Shown here one piece after another: positions 46,527 through 56,149 of a stretch of 64,000 nt of DNA. Under the pieces are notes generated by a model. It searched no databases and was not told where the DNA came from. It saw only the letters and a program-made list of their open reading frames with translations. Both the position numbers and the translations under genes were made by a program. Each line of letters starts with the position of its first letter. Position 1 is the first letter of the stretch. The DNA comes from Leptospiraceae bacterium (GTDB taxonomy: Bacteria; Spirochaetota; Leptospiria; Leptospirales; Leptospiraceae): positions 124,001 to 188,000 of the forward strand of contig JACKPA010000013.1 in the NCBI GenBank assembly GCA_024233865.1. The letters run 5' to 3'.

Positions 46527-47061
46527 AATCAGTGTCCGATGTTTGGTAATACTTACCATTTTGAAGAAAAAGCCATAAATTTACCCAATTCAGAAGGTGA
46601 TAAAATTGTTTCCGAAGAATACTACAACAAAATTCGCAATTCTTCCCGCATAAAGGCAGTTGCAGAAAGCTTTTATCTTCTTTCTTCCGGCAGGGAATAC
46701 CAATGGTACAATACGGATGCCAAACCTTACGAAGAATTTTTTACCGTTTTTCTTAAAGTCGGACTTTTGGCTACTACCGGATACTACTATGTTGCCGCAA
46801 AACAAGCAAATTCCGAGATAAACAGCTCGTTTATGGGTTTTGGTTCCGACCAAGCTATCGCCAAGTTTCATAACAGATACAATAATTTCAAGATAGCGGG
46901 AGGAATCACTGCTTCGTTTTTTGGTTTTACCGCTATTCATAGTTACATTCGATTCGGAACCGATTCCGATTACAAAGACCTTCACATTACAAGTTCGAGT
47001 TTGAAACAAGATCAATTTCAGAAATTAAGTTCCATTACTTTAGGAGTAAGTTATGTTTTTT

Positions 47062-47159
47062 GACCCCCACAGTAGCTTTGGTTTTCGTCTGGCTTTAATG
47101 CTCCCCCCAATCGGGGGGAGAAATCGGACTAAAACTCAGTTTTAACTTATTGGGGGGTC
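47062..47159. repeat. Nested palindromic repeat element after gene G copy 3
   Basis: The same as the 42172 copy, including the 5-C left arm. The inner hairpin is at 47101-47120. Confidence 0.85.
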
Positions 47160-47181
47160 TATTTATCAAAGGAGAACAACC

Positions 47182-47894
47182 ATGAAAAAACTTATTATAA
47201 TTTGCAAGAAGATAATCCTCTACGGCTTTGTGTCTTTATCTATTGCCGTATCCGGACTTGTCCTTGTTGCTTGTATGAAACAAAAGAGTCCCACATTCTT
47301 TCCAATTGCTCTTTTGGGTTCCAAAGTAGAACCATACACCTACGAAGACATAGGATTAACACCCGAAAACCAAGCTCCAGACAAAGATGTTACCAACACC
47401 AAAGAGCCAAGCATTCCTCTTATGTCTGCTACGGAACGTTCTGTCATTCAATCGTATATCCAAGATATGAGTGACAATAACATGATGACAGAGGAATCTT
47501 GGAAAGAATCGCTCAGTAAAATCCATGAATGCTCTTTCCGTAATTCCACCCAGTGATGATGAAATTACAAACCAACTAAGCGATCTTATCGCTAACCAAG
47601 TTCCGATTCCGGACCTCCTCGTGAATCTGCTTCCGAAGTTTTAAGACGTGAATCGGCAGCAGCAGATAGATATTATAGTGGAATAAAGGATCGATTTTCT
47701 ACTTTCAATAATGAACAAATAATTCAAATACGAATTCATCTAACCCTTGCTCTGGTATTGATTCGATTTCAAAAGGATTACAACGACCCCAACGGTCTTA
47801 CATCGGAAATATTGGACATGGCAAAGACAAAGCTGTCAAGTTTCGACAGGTGATAAATACGGAACTTGTCAAAAGAGGAGTAACTAGTTTATGA
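47182..47894 (+). pseudogene. Cassette gene A, unit 8, frameshifted
   Basis: Compared with the intact allele at 56150 the frame breaks after EESWKES (a small insertion near 47510), at PIPDLL (one G/A lost near 47611) and near 47825 (one A lost). Ends with the usual ATGA overlap. The allele-specific middle (ATERSVIQSYIQDMSDNNMM) is shared with unit 10. Confidence 0.73.
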
Positions 47895-48385
47895 AAACAT
47901 TACTGTGTATTCTTGTATCGCTTACAATCCTTGTAGGTTGTAACAACCACGAAAGCAAACTGGATGATTTTTTGAAACACAAATTGTTTGGCTTTCTTTT
48001 CGTTTATGACATATACGGTTTTGTAAATGACTGTCCCCCTAAAAACGGAACTCTGAATCAGGGAATCAATACGATACACTTGAACGAGGGAGAAGCCTAT
48101 TGGTTTGATATAAACACGACATCTGAGCCATATTTAAGTGATAGTAAAGATTATTATATAGGATTTAACGCGTTATCCGGACAGTCATTAGATATAGGTA
48201 GTTCTGGTTGCTATCGAAATAGACAACTATCACATCCAACTTACCCGCAAAAACCTGGGGGACTGAATCCATCTACTAAATACAAAGACGGTTTTTGGAT
48301 GTATTTAATAACCTTTAATGGTAATGGTTTGGGAAATGTATTATCTAAGAGTGGAAGCGGTTCGATTCAGATCAAAGTACCGTAG
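47891..48385 (+). CDS. Cassette gene B, unit 8, subtype 3
   Basis: A 164-aa lipoprotein of a third subtype (MKTLLCILVSLTILVGC, then NNHESKLDDFLKHK). It has CPPKNGTLNQGINTIHLNEG and EAYWFDI, and ends GSGSIQIKVP. Its closest relative is at 56860; the variable segments differ (EPYLSDSKDYYIGFNALSG here). Confidence 0.7.
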   Translation: MKTLLCILVSLTILVGCNNHESKLDDFLKHKLFGFLFVYDIYGFVNDCPPKNGTLNQGINTIHLNEGEAYWFDINTTSEPYLSDSKDYYIGFNALSGQSLDIGSSGCYRNRQLSHPTYPQKPGGLNPSTKYKDGFWMYLITFNGNGLGNVLSKSGSGSIQIKVP

Positions 48386-48403
48386 CAAAATAGGAGAATG
48401 AAA

Positions 48404-49921
48404 ATGAAAAAAATTATGATAATGATTACAGTAATCTGTTTATTGCAATCCAATGGTTTAAAAGCAGATTATACCCAAGATATAAGTGGTGGTGGAAGTA
48501 ATTGCAACACAAGCATACAAGATAGGGATAAGAACTCGTTTTTAACTTTTTCGGAGACAGCCTGGGTGATTTTGTAGACTTCCCTATGGAATTATCGGTT
48601 GGGATGCCTATCTGGGATTTTACAAGCCTGATATCAACTGGAGAGTGCAGAATTTTGCCATAGCAGGTTGGACTACGGATAGTATATACAACGCTCTAAA
48701 AGATTGCTTAAAAGATAGTGATAAACGTAAAAATTTCAGGATGTCGAACACAATCGTAATGGAAATCGGCGGAAATGATATGATGCTAATGACTCCGTTA
48801 TTGATAGCTATGCCATGGAAGTATTGGACATACCAAGACCCTCTAACCAAAAAAGAAGTAAAAGGAGTGGTAGACGTAATCGTACATAATATCCAAGTCT
48901 TGATCTACTACTTCCGACATCCGTTAATAGATAAGAACGTTCTCGTTATGGGAAATTTTCCGACTCTTGCATACAGTCCCACTATGGGAAACGTGAGTGA
49001 TTATTTTGCTTCGTTTAGTTTGTTTAGTAAAAATGAAGGGTATATTTTTCAAAAATGGAGAGAAATCAGTAATAGCTTGAACATAAATGTCGAGAGGGAC
49101 GACCAAGCACAAAATATGAAAACTCTCTCTGAAATTTTAAAATTTTCCTTAGTAGACTCAAATCCTTGGATGATGCAATTGTATGCAATTAGTGACCTAT
49201 TCTTTGGTAGTAAATTCAATAAAGCGTTAGATTCCATTGGTAATGATTTAGTATCTAAAATTTATAATGACCCAACGAAAAATTTACCGAATGATCTTGA
49301 AAGGATAAAAGACAGAGCACCTGGTTTATATTTCCAATGGGTTTTACAAATACAAAAATCCTTCAAATGCTCTGAGTTTCGGTCTGTATCTCATGCAACC
49401 GAAACTGGAATCTATGGTTATGGAAATGCGAGACAAAACGCGGAATATGGTTCCGGATGTAAAGAATAAAGAAAAAACAAAAAATCTATACGGCTCACAA
49501 TCGAAAAGGCGGAAACTACGTAGACTTTCTTCCCTTTATGAACTAATGATTAGGGATACGGATTGTGAAAAATACGGTTATTGTTGGGTGGCAAATCCCT
49601 TACTTTACGGAGACTCTATGCCTGGTCACGTCAACGCTTTCGGTTATTACATCTGGGCGAATGCACTATCACAAAAACTGGTGGATTTGGAAAATGACAA
49701 TGATTGGAAATATACGAATCCATTAGGTTATGGAAACGATAAACCCAATAACGACCCCGAACACAAAAATGACGGAACAATTGAGGAACCAGATAAAGAT
49801 TTTAATCTTGCAATTACACCAGTAGACGAACATGGAAACGATGTTCAAAATGGAAACGGTTGAAACTAACATAGACTGGTTAATACTCTTATGCTTCTTT
49901 TTCGGCAGTTGTCACTTCTAA
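48404..49921 (+). pseudogene. Cassette gene C, unit 8, subtype 3, multiple frameshifts
   Basis: A copy of the intact gene at 57368. Breaks: FSET near 48548 (lost bases in CTTTTTCGGAGAC, where FYGDS should be), a deletion near 48585, a shift near 49340 (GTTTTACAAATAC lacks a T), an extra A near 49480, a lost C near 49532 and an extra A near 49850. Block III (MEIGGNDM) and block V (DSMPGHVNAFGYY) survive in separate frames. Confidence 0.75.
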
Positions 49922-50604
49922 CAACCTTGGTATTGGCAACTTTCAGTTCTTGCATAGAGCAAAAAGATGCCAATCCCAATGCGATGCTCGCTCTTCTCTA
50001 CCCAAGAGAAGTTGTAGAAGAATCCTATATCCTCACAAAAGATTGGAACGGTTGTATGATGACATTCCAAAAGGCACAACAAAACTCTCCCTTGCTTTGA
50101 AGTTCCAAGAGAATCCTGTAAACCTTCTTATTTTATCAACATTCCAGACTCTCAAACACTCCAAAACAGAAAAGACGACCTCTCTTTCCTTGCACTGAAT
50201 TTTACAAACTGCACGTCTTATACTTCTTCTTTAAGTAATCTCTATGATACTATCCAACCTCCAGCATCCACATTTATCGAGAGAATAAGTTCTTATCCGG
50301 GACCAATGAATGAAAGTGATTTCACGGTAACGTATCGTGAAAATTGTTCTTACAACACTATCAAGGTAGAACAAAATACGGGTTTTCAAAGGTTTTTCAC
50401 CAGTGATGAGTTTACCTCACAAAACAGAATCGAAGCCGAACTTGGCTGGATGAACGGAACGACAAAACAATGCCTGATTGATTTGAGCCAATCACAAACA
50501 ACGATTGACTTAAGCTTTGCCGTAAGAAGCAAGACGATTCTACCGGTGCGGTGTGCTCGCTTGTTTCCGGTTCGAGTATTGCGACTTGTCCATGGAGTAA
50601 ATAA
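49891..50604 (+). pseudogene. Cassette gene D, unit 8, frameshifted
   Basis: One A is lost near 50071, one T is lost near 50092 and one G is lost near 50546. Between the breaks the sequence is the standard D allele. Full length otherwise. Confidence 0.73.
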
Positions 50605-50615
50605 AAGAAAAGGGT

Positions 50616-50648
50616 TTACCACAGATGGACACAGATAAACACCGATGG
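50616..50648. repeat. Dispersed repeat between D and E, unit 8
   Basis: GTTTACCACAGATGGACACA and following bases as at 20600. Confidence 0.65.
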
Positions 50649-50657
50649 ATTTGAGAG

Positions 50658-51295
50658 ATGAGACGTTTTGTTTTAGGAGTATTGCTTTTATTGGACTGAA
50701 TTGTGCGAGTAAATCGGGTGAAAACATTGATGCGTTTTTCTGGTTGTGGCTTTATAATATCGGTGATGAAACATCTTACAAAGAATGCGCTGCCAATTCA
50801 TGGAAGAATCCGCATGAATTCGTTGACAAGAAAGGCGATGTAAAAATAGGGGCTTACCAAATGGTTACGGGAGATGTTGGCTTTCTTGATTTGACAGGTG
50901 GAAAGATAGAAAAGACGGATGATTTCCTTTACATGGATATGGAAGTAGCATCACTTCCGGAAAGTCTTCCCATAAACCAAGTGGATCAGGACCCAATTCC
51001 CGAATACGAATGGACGTATAGGTTTGAAAAAGACGAGAATCGTTATACAATCGGAATTATCCATTCACCTGAAGGTTTGAAATCGAGTCAAAATACAAAA
51101 GACTTTCCGGTTTTGGTTTTAAAGAACAATTCCAATATCGGAGCATGTAGCCCGCTTGGAGTGCAGAGTAATGTTTACAAGTTTTCTTGCGATTTGAACG
51201 CTTTACCGGAATTGAAGGAAATAGATGAAAGTTATACTTTTAACGTTATACTGCGTTATCGAACAAACAACGCTGTTTTTAAAGACTGTTATTGA
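50658..51295 (+). pseudogene. Cassette gene E, unit 8, frameshifted in the signal peptide
   Basis: One T is lost in the run near 50686 (GCTTTTATTGG instead of GCTTTTTATTGG), so the ATG at 50658 goes out of frame within the signal. The remaining ~200 codons are intact and identical to the unit 4 allele. An in-frame start upstream at 50645 would not give a signal peptide. Confidence 0.72.
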
Positions 51296-51323
51296 AATCT
51301 AATTTATCAAAGGAGAATAAACC

Positions 51324-52037
51324 ATGAAAAAACTTATTATAATTTGCAAGAAGATCATCCTCTACGGCTTTTTGTCTTTATCTATTGCCGTATCCGGACT
51401 TGTCCTTGTTGCTTGTATGAAACAAAAGAGTCCCACATTCTTTCCAATTGCTCTTTTGGGTTCCAAAGCAGAACCCTACACCTACGAAGACATAGGGTTA
51501 ACACCGGAAAACCAAGCTCCCGACAAGGATGTTACCAACACCAAAGAGCCAAGTATTCCTCTTATGTCCGATACGGAACGGACTGCAATCAAATCTTATG
51601 TGGAGGAAATGGGAAGTATGGACATGATGACGGAAGAATATTGGAAAAAAACTTCCAGCGAATCCATGCGAGCTTTATCTGAAATACCCTATAGTGATGA
51701 TGAAATTAACAATCATTTAAACGATTTTTTGGCAAACGAAGTTCCGATTCCGGAACCTCCTCGTGAATCACCAAACGAAGTCCTAAGAAGAGAATCCGCA
51801 GCGGCTGACCGATACTATGATGGTATCAAAGAAGAATTCCCAAATCTCAGCAACGAACACTTGATCCAAATCCGAATTCACCTGACACTTGCATTAGTCT
51901 TACTCAGATTCCAGAAGGACTACAATGATCCAAATGGACTCACACCGGAACTGTTGGACATGGCAAAAGACAAAGCTGTCAAGTTTCGACAGGTGATAAA
52001 TACGGAACTTGTAAAAAGAGGAGTAACGAGTTTATGA
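51324..52037 (+). CDS. Cassette gene A, unit 9
   Basis: A 237-aa intact copy with the unit 2/6 type middle (TSSESMRALSEIPYSDDE) and small differences near the end (PELLDMAKDKAVK). After unit 8 the single-base indels cease here. Confidence 0.7.
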   Translation: MKKLIIICKKIILYGFLSLSIAVSGLVLVACMKQKSPTFFPIALLGSKAEPYTYEDIGLTPENQAPDKDVTNTKEPSIPLMSDTERTAIKSYVEEMGSMDMMTEEYWKKTSSESMRALSEIPYSDDEINNHLNDFLANEVPIPEPPRESPNEVLRRESAAADRYYDGIKEEFPNLSNEHLIQIRIHLTLALVLLRFQKDYNDPNGLTPELLDMAKDKAVKFRQVINTELVKRGVTSL

Positions 52038-52513
52038 AGAGTTTATTATGTATCCTTGTTGTATCTCTTTCATTCCATAACTGTAAAACAGAAAAAAAAA
52101 ACATAGCTGGTAATTTCATGGAATCATTTTTCTATTTGTTTATTCTGGATGGATACCTTTGGGTAAACGTATGCCCACCCAAAAATGCAACCTTAACACA
52201 AGGTACACACACAATCACTTTAAACGAAGGGGAGGAATATTGGTTTGATGTGAATACGAATAGCAAACCTCGTAGTGAAATGACCTATGAAGTTGGAATT
52301 ATAGAATCAACAGGACAAACATTGAGTGTAGGTAACCCTAAATGTACAAGAAACGGACAAATATTCAATCCTTCTGAAGTAAAAGCAGAAGGTGAAAAAC
52401 CGGAAACTTACGAGAATGGTTTTTGGATATATGTTTTTATATTTAGAAATAGTCGTATGGCTGGAATCAAATCAGTATCCGGTTCTGGTGAAGTGAAAAT
52501 AAAAGTACCGTAA
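52034..52513 (+). CDS. Cassette gene B, unit 9, first copy
   Basis: A 159-aa lipoprotein (signal ending SFHNC, then KTEKKNIAGNFMESFF) with its own variable part (NSKPRSEMTYEVGIIESTG) and the end GSGEVKIKVP. ATGA overlap with A. Confidence 0.7.
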   Translation: MKSLLCILVVSLSFHNCKTEKKNIAGNFMESFFYLFILDGYLWVNVCPPKNATLTQGTHTITLNEGEEYWFDVNTNSKPRSEMTYEVGIIESTGQTLSVGNPKCTRNGQIFNPSEVKAEGEKPETYENGFWIYVFIFRNSRMAGIKSVSGSGEVKIKVP

Positions 52514-52545
52514 TACAAACATGTAATATATAGGAGAATAAGAAA

Positions 52546-52821
52546 ATGAAAGTATTTTGGATTATATTAATTTGCATTTTACAGATACAGTATTTACAAG
52601 CAGACAGCACTGCGAATATACAGGCAAATTGTAATACGTCAATTCAAGACAGAGGACAGAATGCATTTCTAACGTTCTATGGTGACAGTCTTGGAGACTT
52701 TGTAGACTCAGGGTTTCACGGCATAGTCGGTTGGGATGCTTACTTAGGTTTTTACAGACCTGATTTTGACTCACTACTAGGATGGAGAGTCCAAAACTTT
52801 GCCATAGCTGGAAAGGAGTGA
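52546..52821 (+). pseudogene. Truncated cassette gene C, unit 9
   Basis: A 91-residue remnant ending NFAIAGKE. The DNA joins the A tail at GCTGGAAAGGAGTGACGAG, six codons earlier in C than the other remnants, so the stop comes 8 nt before the next B start rather than overlapping it. This is an independent or resected version of the same kind of deletion. Confidence 0.75.
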
Positions 52822-52828
52822 CGAGTTT

Positions 52829-53326
52829 ATGAAACTTTTTGTAAAAGCTATTGTAGTGATAAATTTAATATTCTTTTTACTCTCCTGTCAAGATGATAAA
52901 AAGAATCAAAGAAAAAATAACTCTAATACTTTATACTGGCTCTATGTGTTAAGTCTTTATTCAACCAAAAATTATTGTCCACCCAAAAATGCAACCTTGG
53001 ACTCCGGAACTTATACCATAACCCTAAATGCAGGAGAAGAATATTGGTTTGATATAAAGAACCATTCTTATAACACTATTGCTATAGGAGTTTCCAAATC
53101 GTCCACTGATCAAACCTTTACATTTTATAATGGTAATTGCTTGCGGAATGAATCTTCTGCAAAAACACAGGAAACTTTTTCTGCCACTGAAGATTGGAAA
53201 GTTTGGTACACAGATAACGAATTTTCTTACTATGATTTTTATTTTTCTCCAACTAGCGATGCTTATTATTTAGGAGCAATTAAAATGGCAAGTGGCAGCG
53301 GAAATATTGTATTAAAAATACCATAG
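52829..53326 (+). CDS. Cassette gene B, unit 9, second copy, subtype 2
   Basis: A 165-aa lipoprotein (MKLFVKAIVVINLIFFLLSC) with CPPKNATLDSGTYTITLNAG and the end IKMASGSGNIVLKIP. Pairs with the subtype 2 C gene that follows after 9 nt, as at 26444. Confidence 0.7.
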   Translation: MKLFVKAIVVINLIFFLLSCQDDKKNQRKNNSNTLYWLYVLSLYSTKNYCPPKNATLDSGTYTITLNAGEEYWFDIKNHSYNTIAIGVSKSSTDQTFTFYNGNCLRNESSAKTQETFSATEDWKVWYTDNEFSYYDFYFSPTSDAYYLGAIKMASGSGNIVLKIP

Positions 53327-53335
53327 GAGAAAACA

Positions 53336-54739
53336 ATGAAAAAAATTATAACAATTATTTTTTTACTAACCATTATTCCTTTTTATCTGTTTGCAGATAA
53401 TGTATCAAAAGGAGATTGCAATACAAGTCTGGATGACTATGACGGACAAGCTACAATCACCTTTTTAGGTGACAGTCTTGGAGACTTTGTGGACGACCCT
53501 ACTTGGGGTTGGGTAGGTTGGGATGCGTATCTGTACTTTCATAGATCGGATATTCCATGGAGAGTTCAAAACCTCGCAGTAGCCGGTTGGAAAACAAATA
53601 ACGTGTTTGATTATTTAAAAGAATGTACAGGAATTAAAAAACGTGATAATTTTAAAACAGCCAACCATGTTGCCTTTGAAATTGGTGGAAATGATTTTAT
53701 TACTTGGTATCCGATACTAACCTATATGCCTTGGAAATTTTCCTCTTATACCGACCCTCTTACGAATGAATGGGTAGTTGGATCAACGGAGTATATTTTA
53801 CACAACACAAAAGCCATTATCCGATTTCTGCGTCATCCGATGATTGATAAAGACGTTTTGGTTATGGGAAACTTTCCCGCTTTAAGCCATAGTCCAAGCC
53901 TTGGAGATATGGGAGACTATTTTGATATGGACAAGAAAAGACTTGATGATTTTTATCTAAAGTTCCAAGAAGTGAAAGGTTCTTTACGAATGAGTCGAGA
54001 AGACAATGCAAACCTTTTAAATGAATTTTTACAAGCCTTTAATGCCCTTGAGGAAATCCAAGAACTTCTGGTAAAACAATTTAATCTTAGGCGTGATTTT
54101 ATTAACCATACTTTAGAAGAGATCGCTAATTGGAGTTTCCATACGGATATTGATCTGAGCCGAAGCAAACCGACACCAAGCGAATTAAAACAAGATTACT
54201 TAAAATGGCTTGCTATGGTAAAAGCAAATCCAACCACGATCTTAAGTTTAGGACTGTTTTTTACACAACCTGGTTTGGAACAAACAGCCATAGACGAAAG
54301 AGAATATACAAGAAGCAGAGACAAAACATACAACGACCCAAAAGGAAACATGCCAAGTGAAACAGTTCCAACAGACCCAAGTAGAAAAGGTGGGGATTAT
54401 GTTTTCTTTTTACCGCTTTATCCTTTGTTGGTGAGACAAACGGATTGCTTGAATTGGGGACAGTGTTGGGTAGGAGAACCTGTATTTTTTAGAGATTTTT
54501 TACCAGGACATGTCAATCATTTAGGTTATACGGTGTGGGCTAGCCAAATAGCAAAAAAAGCAACCGATTTAAACTGGCAGAATCAACAACTTAGGAATGA
54601 TGGAAAAGTTCATCATTTTAATTTTGAAGATCAGCCTGATATAGAAGTTGAAATTGAACCTTATCAAGCTCCACCACCTCCGTCCAATATAGACTGGTTA
54701 ATACTTCTATGTTTCATTTTTGGTCAATGTCATTTTTAA
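53336..54739 (+). CDS. Cassette gene C, unit 9: intact SGNH-type hydrolase, subtype 2
   Basis: A 467-aa intact copy of the most divergent C subtype. The signal ends LFADN. The blocks are FLGDSLGD, NLAVAGWKT, FEIGGNDF and RDFLPGHVNHLGYT. The insert is shorter and helical (NANLLNEFLQAFNALEEIQE). The tail LLCFIFGQCHF is a variant of the usual one and overlaps the D start. Sequence distance from the other subtypes extends over the whole protein, so it is an older lineage. Confidence 0.82.
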   Translation: MKKIITIIFLLTIIPFYLFADNVSKGDCNTSLDDYDGQATITFLGDSLGDFVDDPTWGWVGWDAYLYFHRSDIPWRVQNLAVAGWKTNNVFDYLKECTGIKKRDNFKTANHVAFEIGGNDFITWYPILTYMPWKFSSYTDPLTNEWVVGSTEYILHNTKAIIRFLRHPMIDKDVLVMGNFPALSHSPSLGDMGDYFDMDKKRLDDFYLKFQEVKGSLRMSREDNANLLNEFLQAFNALEEIQELLVKQFNLRRDFINHTLEEIANWSFHTDIDLSRSKPTPSELKQDYLKWLAMVKANPTTILSLGLFFTQPGLEQTAIDEREYTRSRDKTYNDPKGNMPSETVPTDPSRKGGDYVFFLPLYPLLVRQTDCLNWGQCWVGEPVFFRDFLPGHVNHLGYTVWASQIAKKATDLNWQNQQLRNDGKVHHFNFEDQPDIEVEIEPYQAPPPPSNIDWLILLCFIFGQCHF

Positions 54740-55431
54740 TTTTAACAACCTTGCTTTTGGCAACCCTCAGTTCTTGCATAGAGCAAAAAGATGCCAATCC
54801 CAATGCAATGCTCGCTCTTCTCTACCCAAGAGAAGTTGTAGAAGAATCCTATACCCTCACAAAAGATTGGAACGGCTGTATGATGACATTCCAAAAAGGC
54901 ACAACAAAACTCTCCTTTTGCTTTGAAGTTCCAAGAGAATCCTGTAAACCTTCTTATTTTATCAACATTCCAGACTCTCAAACACTCCAAAACAGAAAAG
55001 ACGACCTCTCTTTCCTTGCACTGAATTTTACAAACTGCACGTCTTATACTTCTTCTTTAAGTAACCTCTATGAGACACTCCAACCTCCGGCATCCACATT
55101 TATCGAGAGAATAAGTTCTTATCCGGGACCAATGAGTGAAAGTGATTTCATGGTAACGTATCGTGAAAATTGCTCTTACAACACTATCAAGGTAGAACAA
55201 AATACGGGTTTCCAAAGGTTTTTCACCAGTGATGAGTTTACCTCACAAAACAGAATCGAAGCCGAACTTGGTTGGATGAACGGAACAACCGAACAATGCC
55301 TGATTGATTTGAGCCAAACCCAAACAACGATTGACTTAAGCTTTGCCGTAAGAAACAAAACGATATTACCTGGTGCGGTGTGCTCGCTTGTTTCCGGTTC
55401 GAGTATTGCGACTTGTCCATGGAGTAAATAG
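54709..55431 (+). CDS. Cassette gene D, unit 9
   Basis: A 240-aa intact copy whose first residues (MFHFWSMSFLILTTLLLATL) follow the variant C tail; from SSCIEQKDANPN on it is the standard D. The overlap thus couples D signal-peptide variation to C subtype. Confidence 0.68.
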   Translation: MFHFWSMSFLILTTLLLATLSSCIEQKDANPNAMLALLYPREVVEESYTLTKDWNGCMMTFQKGTTKLSFCFEVPRESCKPSYFINIPDSQTLQNRKDDLSFLALNFTNCTSYTSSLSNLYETLQPPASTFIERISSYPGPMSESDFMVTYRENCSYNTIKVEQNTGFQRFFTSDEFTSQNRIEAELGWMNGTTEQCLIDLSQTQTTIDLSFAVRNKTILPGAVCSLVSGSSIATCPWSK

Positions 55432-55439
55432 CAGGAAAG

Positions 55440-55475
55440 GTTTACCACAGATGGACACAGATAAACACCGATGGA
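55440..55475. repeat. Dispersed repeat between D and E, unit 9
   Basis: TTTACCACAGATGGACACAG and following bases as at 20600. Confidence 0.65.
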
Positions 55476-55483
55476 TTTGAGAG

Positions 55484-56122
55484 ATGAGACGTTTTGTTTT
55501 AGGAGTATTGCTTTTTATTGGACTGAATTGTGCGAGTAAATCGGGTGAAAACATTGATGCGTTTTTCTGGTTGTGGCTTTATAAAACGGGAGAGGAAACG
55601 TCTTACAAAGAATGTGGGGGCAATTCATGGAAGAACCCTCATGAATTCGTTGACAAGAAAGGCGATGTAAAGATCGGGGCTTACCAAATGGTTACGGGGG
55701 ATGTTGGCTTTCTTGATTTGACAGGTGGAAAGATAGAAAAGACGGATGATTTCCTTTACATGGATATGGAAGTAGCATCACTTCCGGAAAGTCTTCCCAT
55801 AAACCAAGTGGATCAAGACCCAATTCCCGAATACGAGTGGACGTATAGGTTTGAAAAAGACGAGAATCGTTATACAATCGGAATTATCCATTCACCTGAC
55901 GGTTTGAAATCAAGTCAAAACATAAAAGACTTTCCGGTTTTGGTTTTAAAGAACAATTCCAATATCGGAGCTTGTAGTCCTCTTGGAGTGCAGAGTAATG
56001 TTTACAAGTTTTCTTGCGATTTGAACGCTTTACCGGAATTGAAGGAAATAGATGAAAGTTATACTTTTAACGTTATACTGCGTTATCGAACAAACAACGC
56101 TGTTTTTAAAGACTGTTATTGA
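55484..56122 (+). CDS. Cassette gene E, unit 9
   Basis: A 212-aa intact copy with a small cluster of differences at the mature start (LYKTGEETSYKECGGNSW) and a few others (SPDGLKSSQNIKDF). Four extra cysteines kept. Confidence 0.66.
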   Translation: MRRFVLGVLLFIGLNCASKSGENIDAFFWLWLYKTGEETSYKECGGNSWKNPHEFVDKKGDVKIGAYQMVTGDVGFLDLTGGKIEKTDDFLYMDMEVASLPESLPINQVDQDPIPEYEWTYRFEKDENRYTIGIIHSPDGLKSSQNIKDFPVLVLKNNSNIGACSPLGVQSNVYKFSCDLNALPELKEIDESYTFNVILRYRTNNAVFKDCY

Positions 56123-56149
56123 AATCTAATTAACCAAAGGAGAACAACC

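Larger units (their letters stand above)
46361..47063 (+). pseudogene. Gene G copy 3, frame-split at a 9-C tract
   Basis: The signal peptide is intact and in frame from 46361 (MSNYKIIYNLVLH to GELYAAPP). With 9 C the frame continues HFDYAQCPEEL and stops at TGG TAA (about 46549). The body frame is open across the repeats to 47063. Loss of one C or gain of two would fuse them. This copy is the cleanest candidate for an off-state phase-variable gene because nothing else in it is broken. Confidence 0.62.

Noticed and set aside
10794..47159. Insertion sequence driving the amplification
   Set aside because: No transposase frame or terminal inverted repeats of IS size were found. The only candidates are short non-coding repeats.
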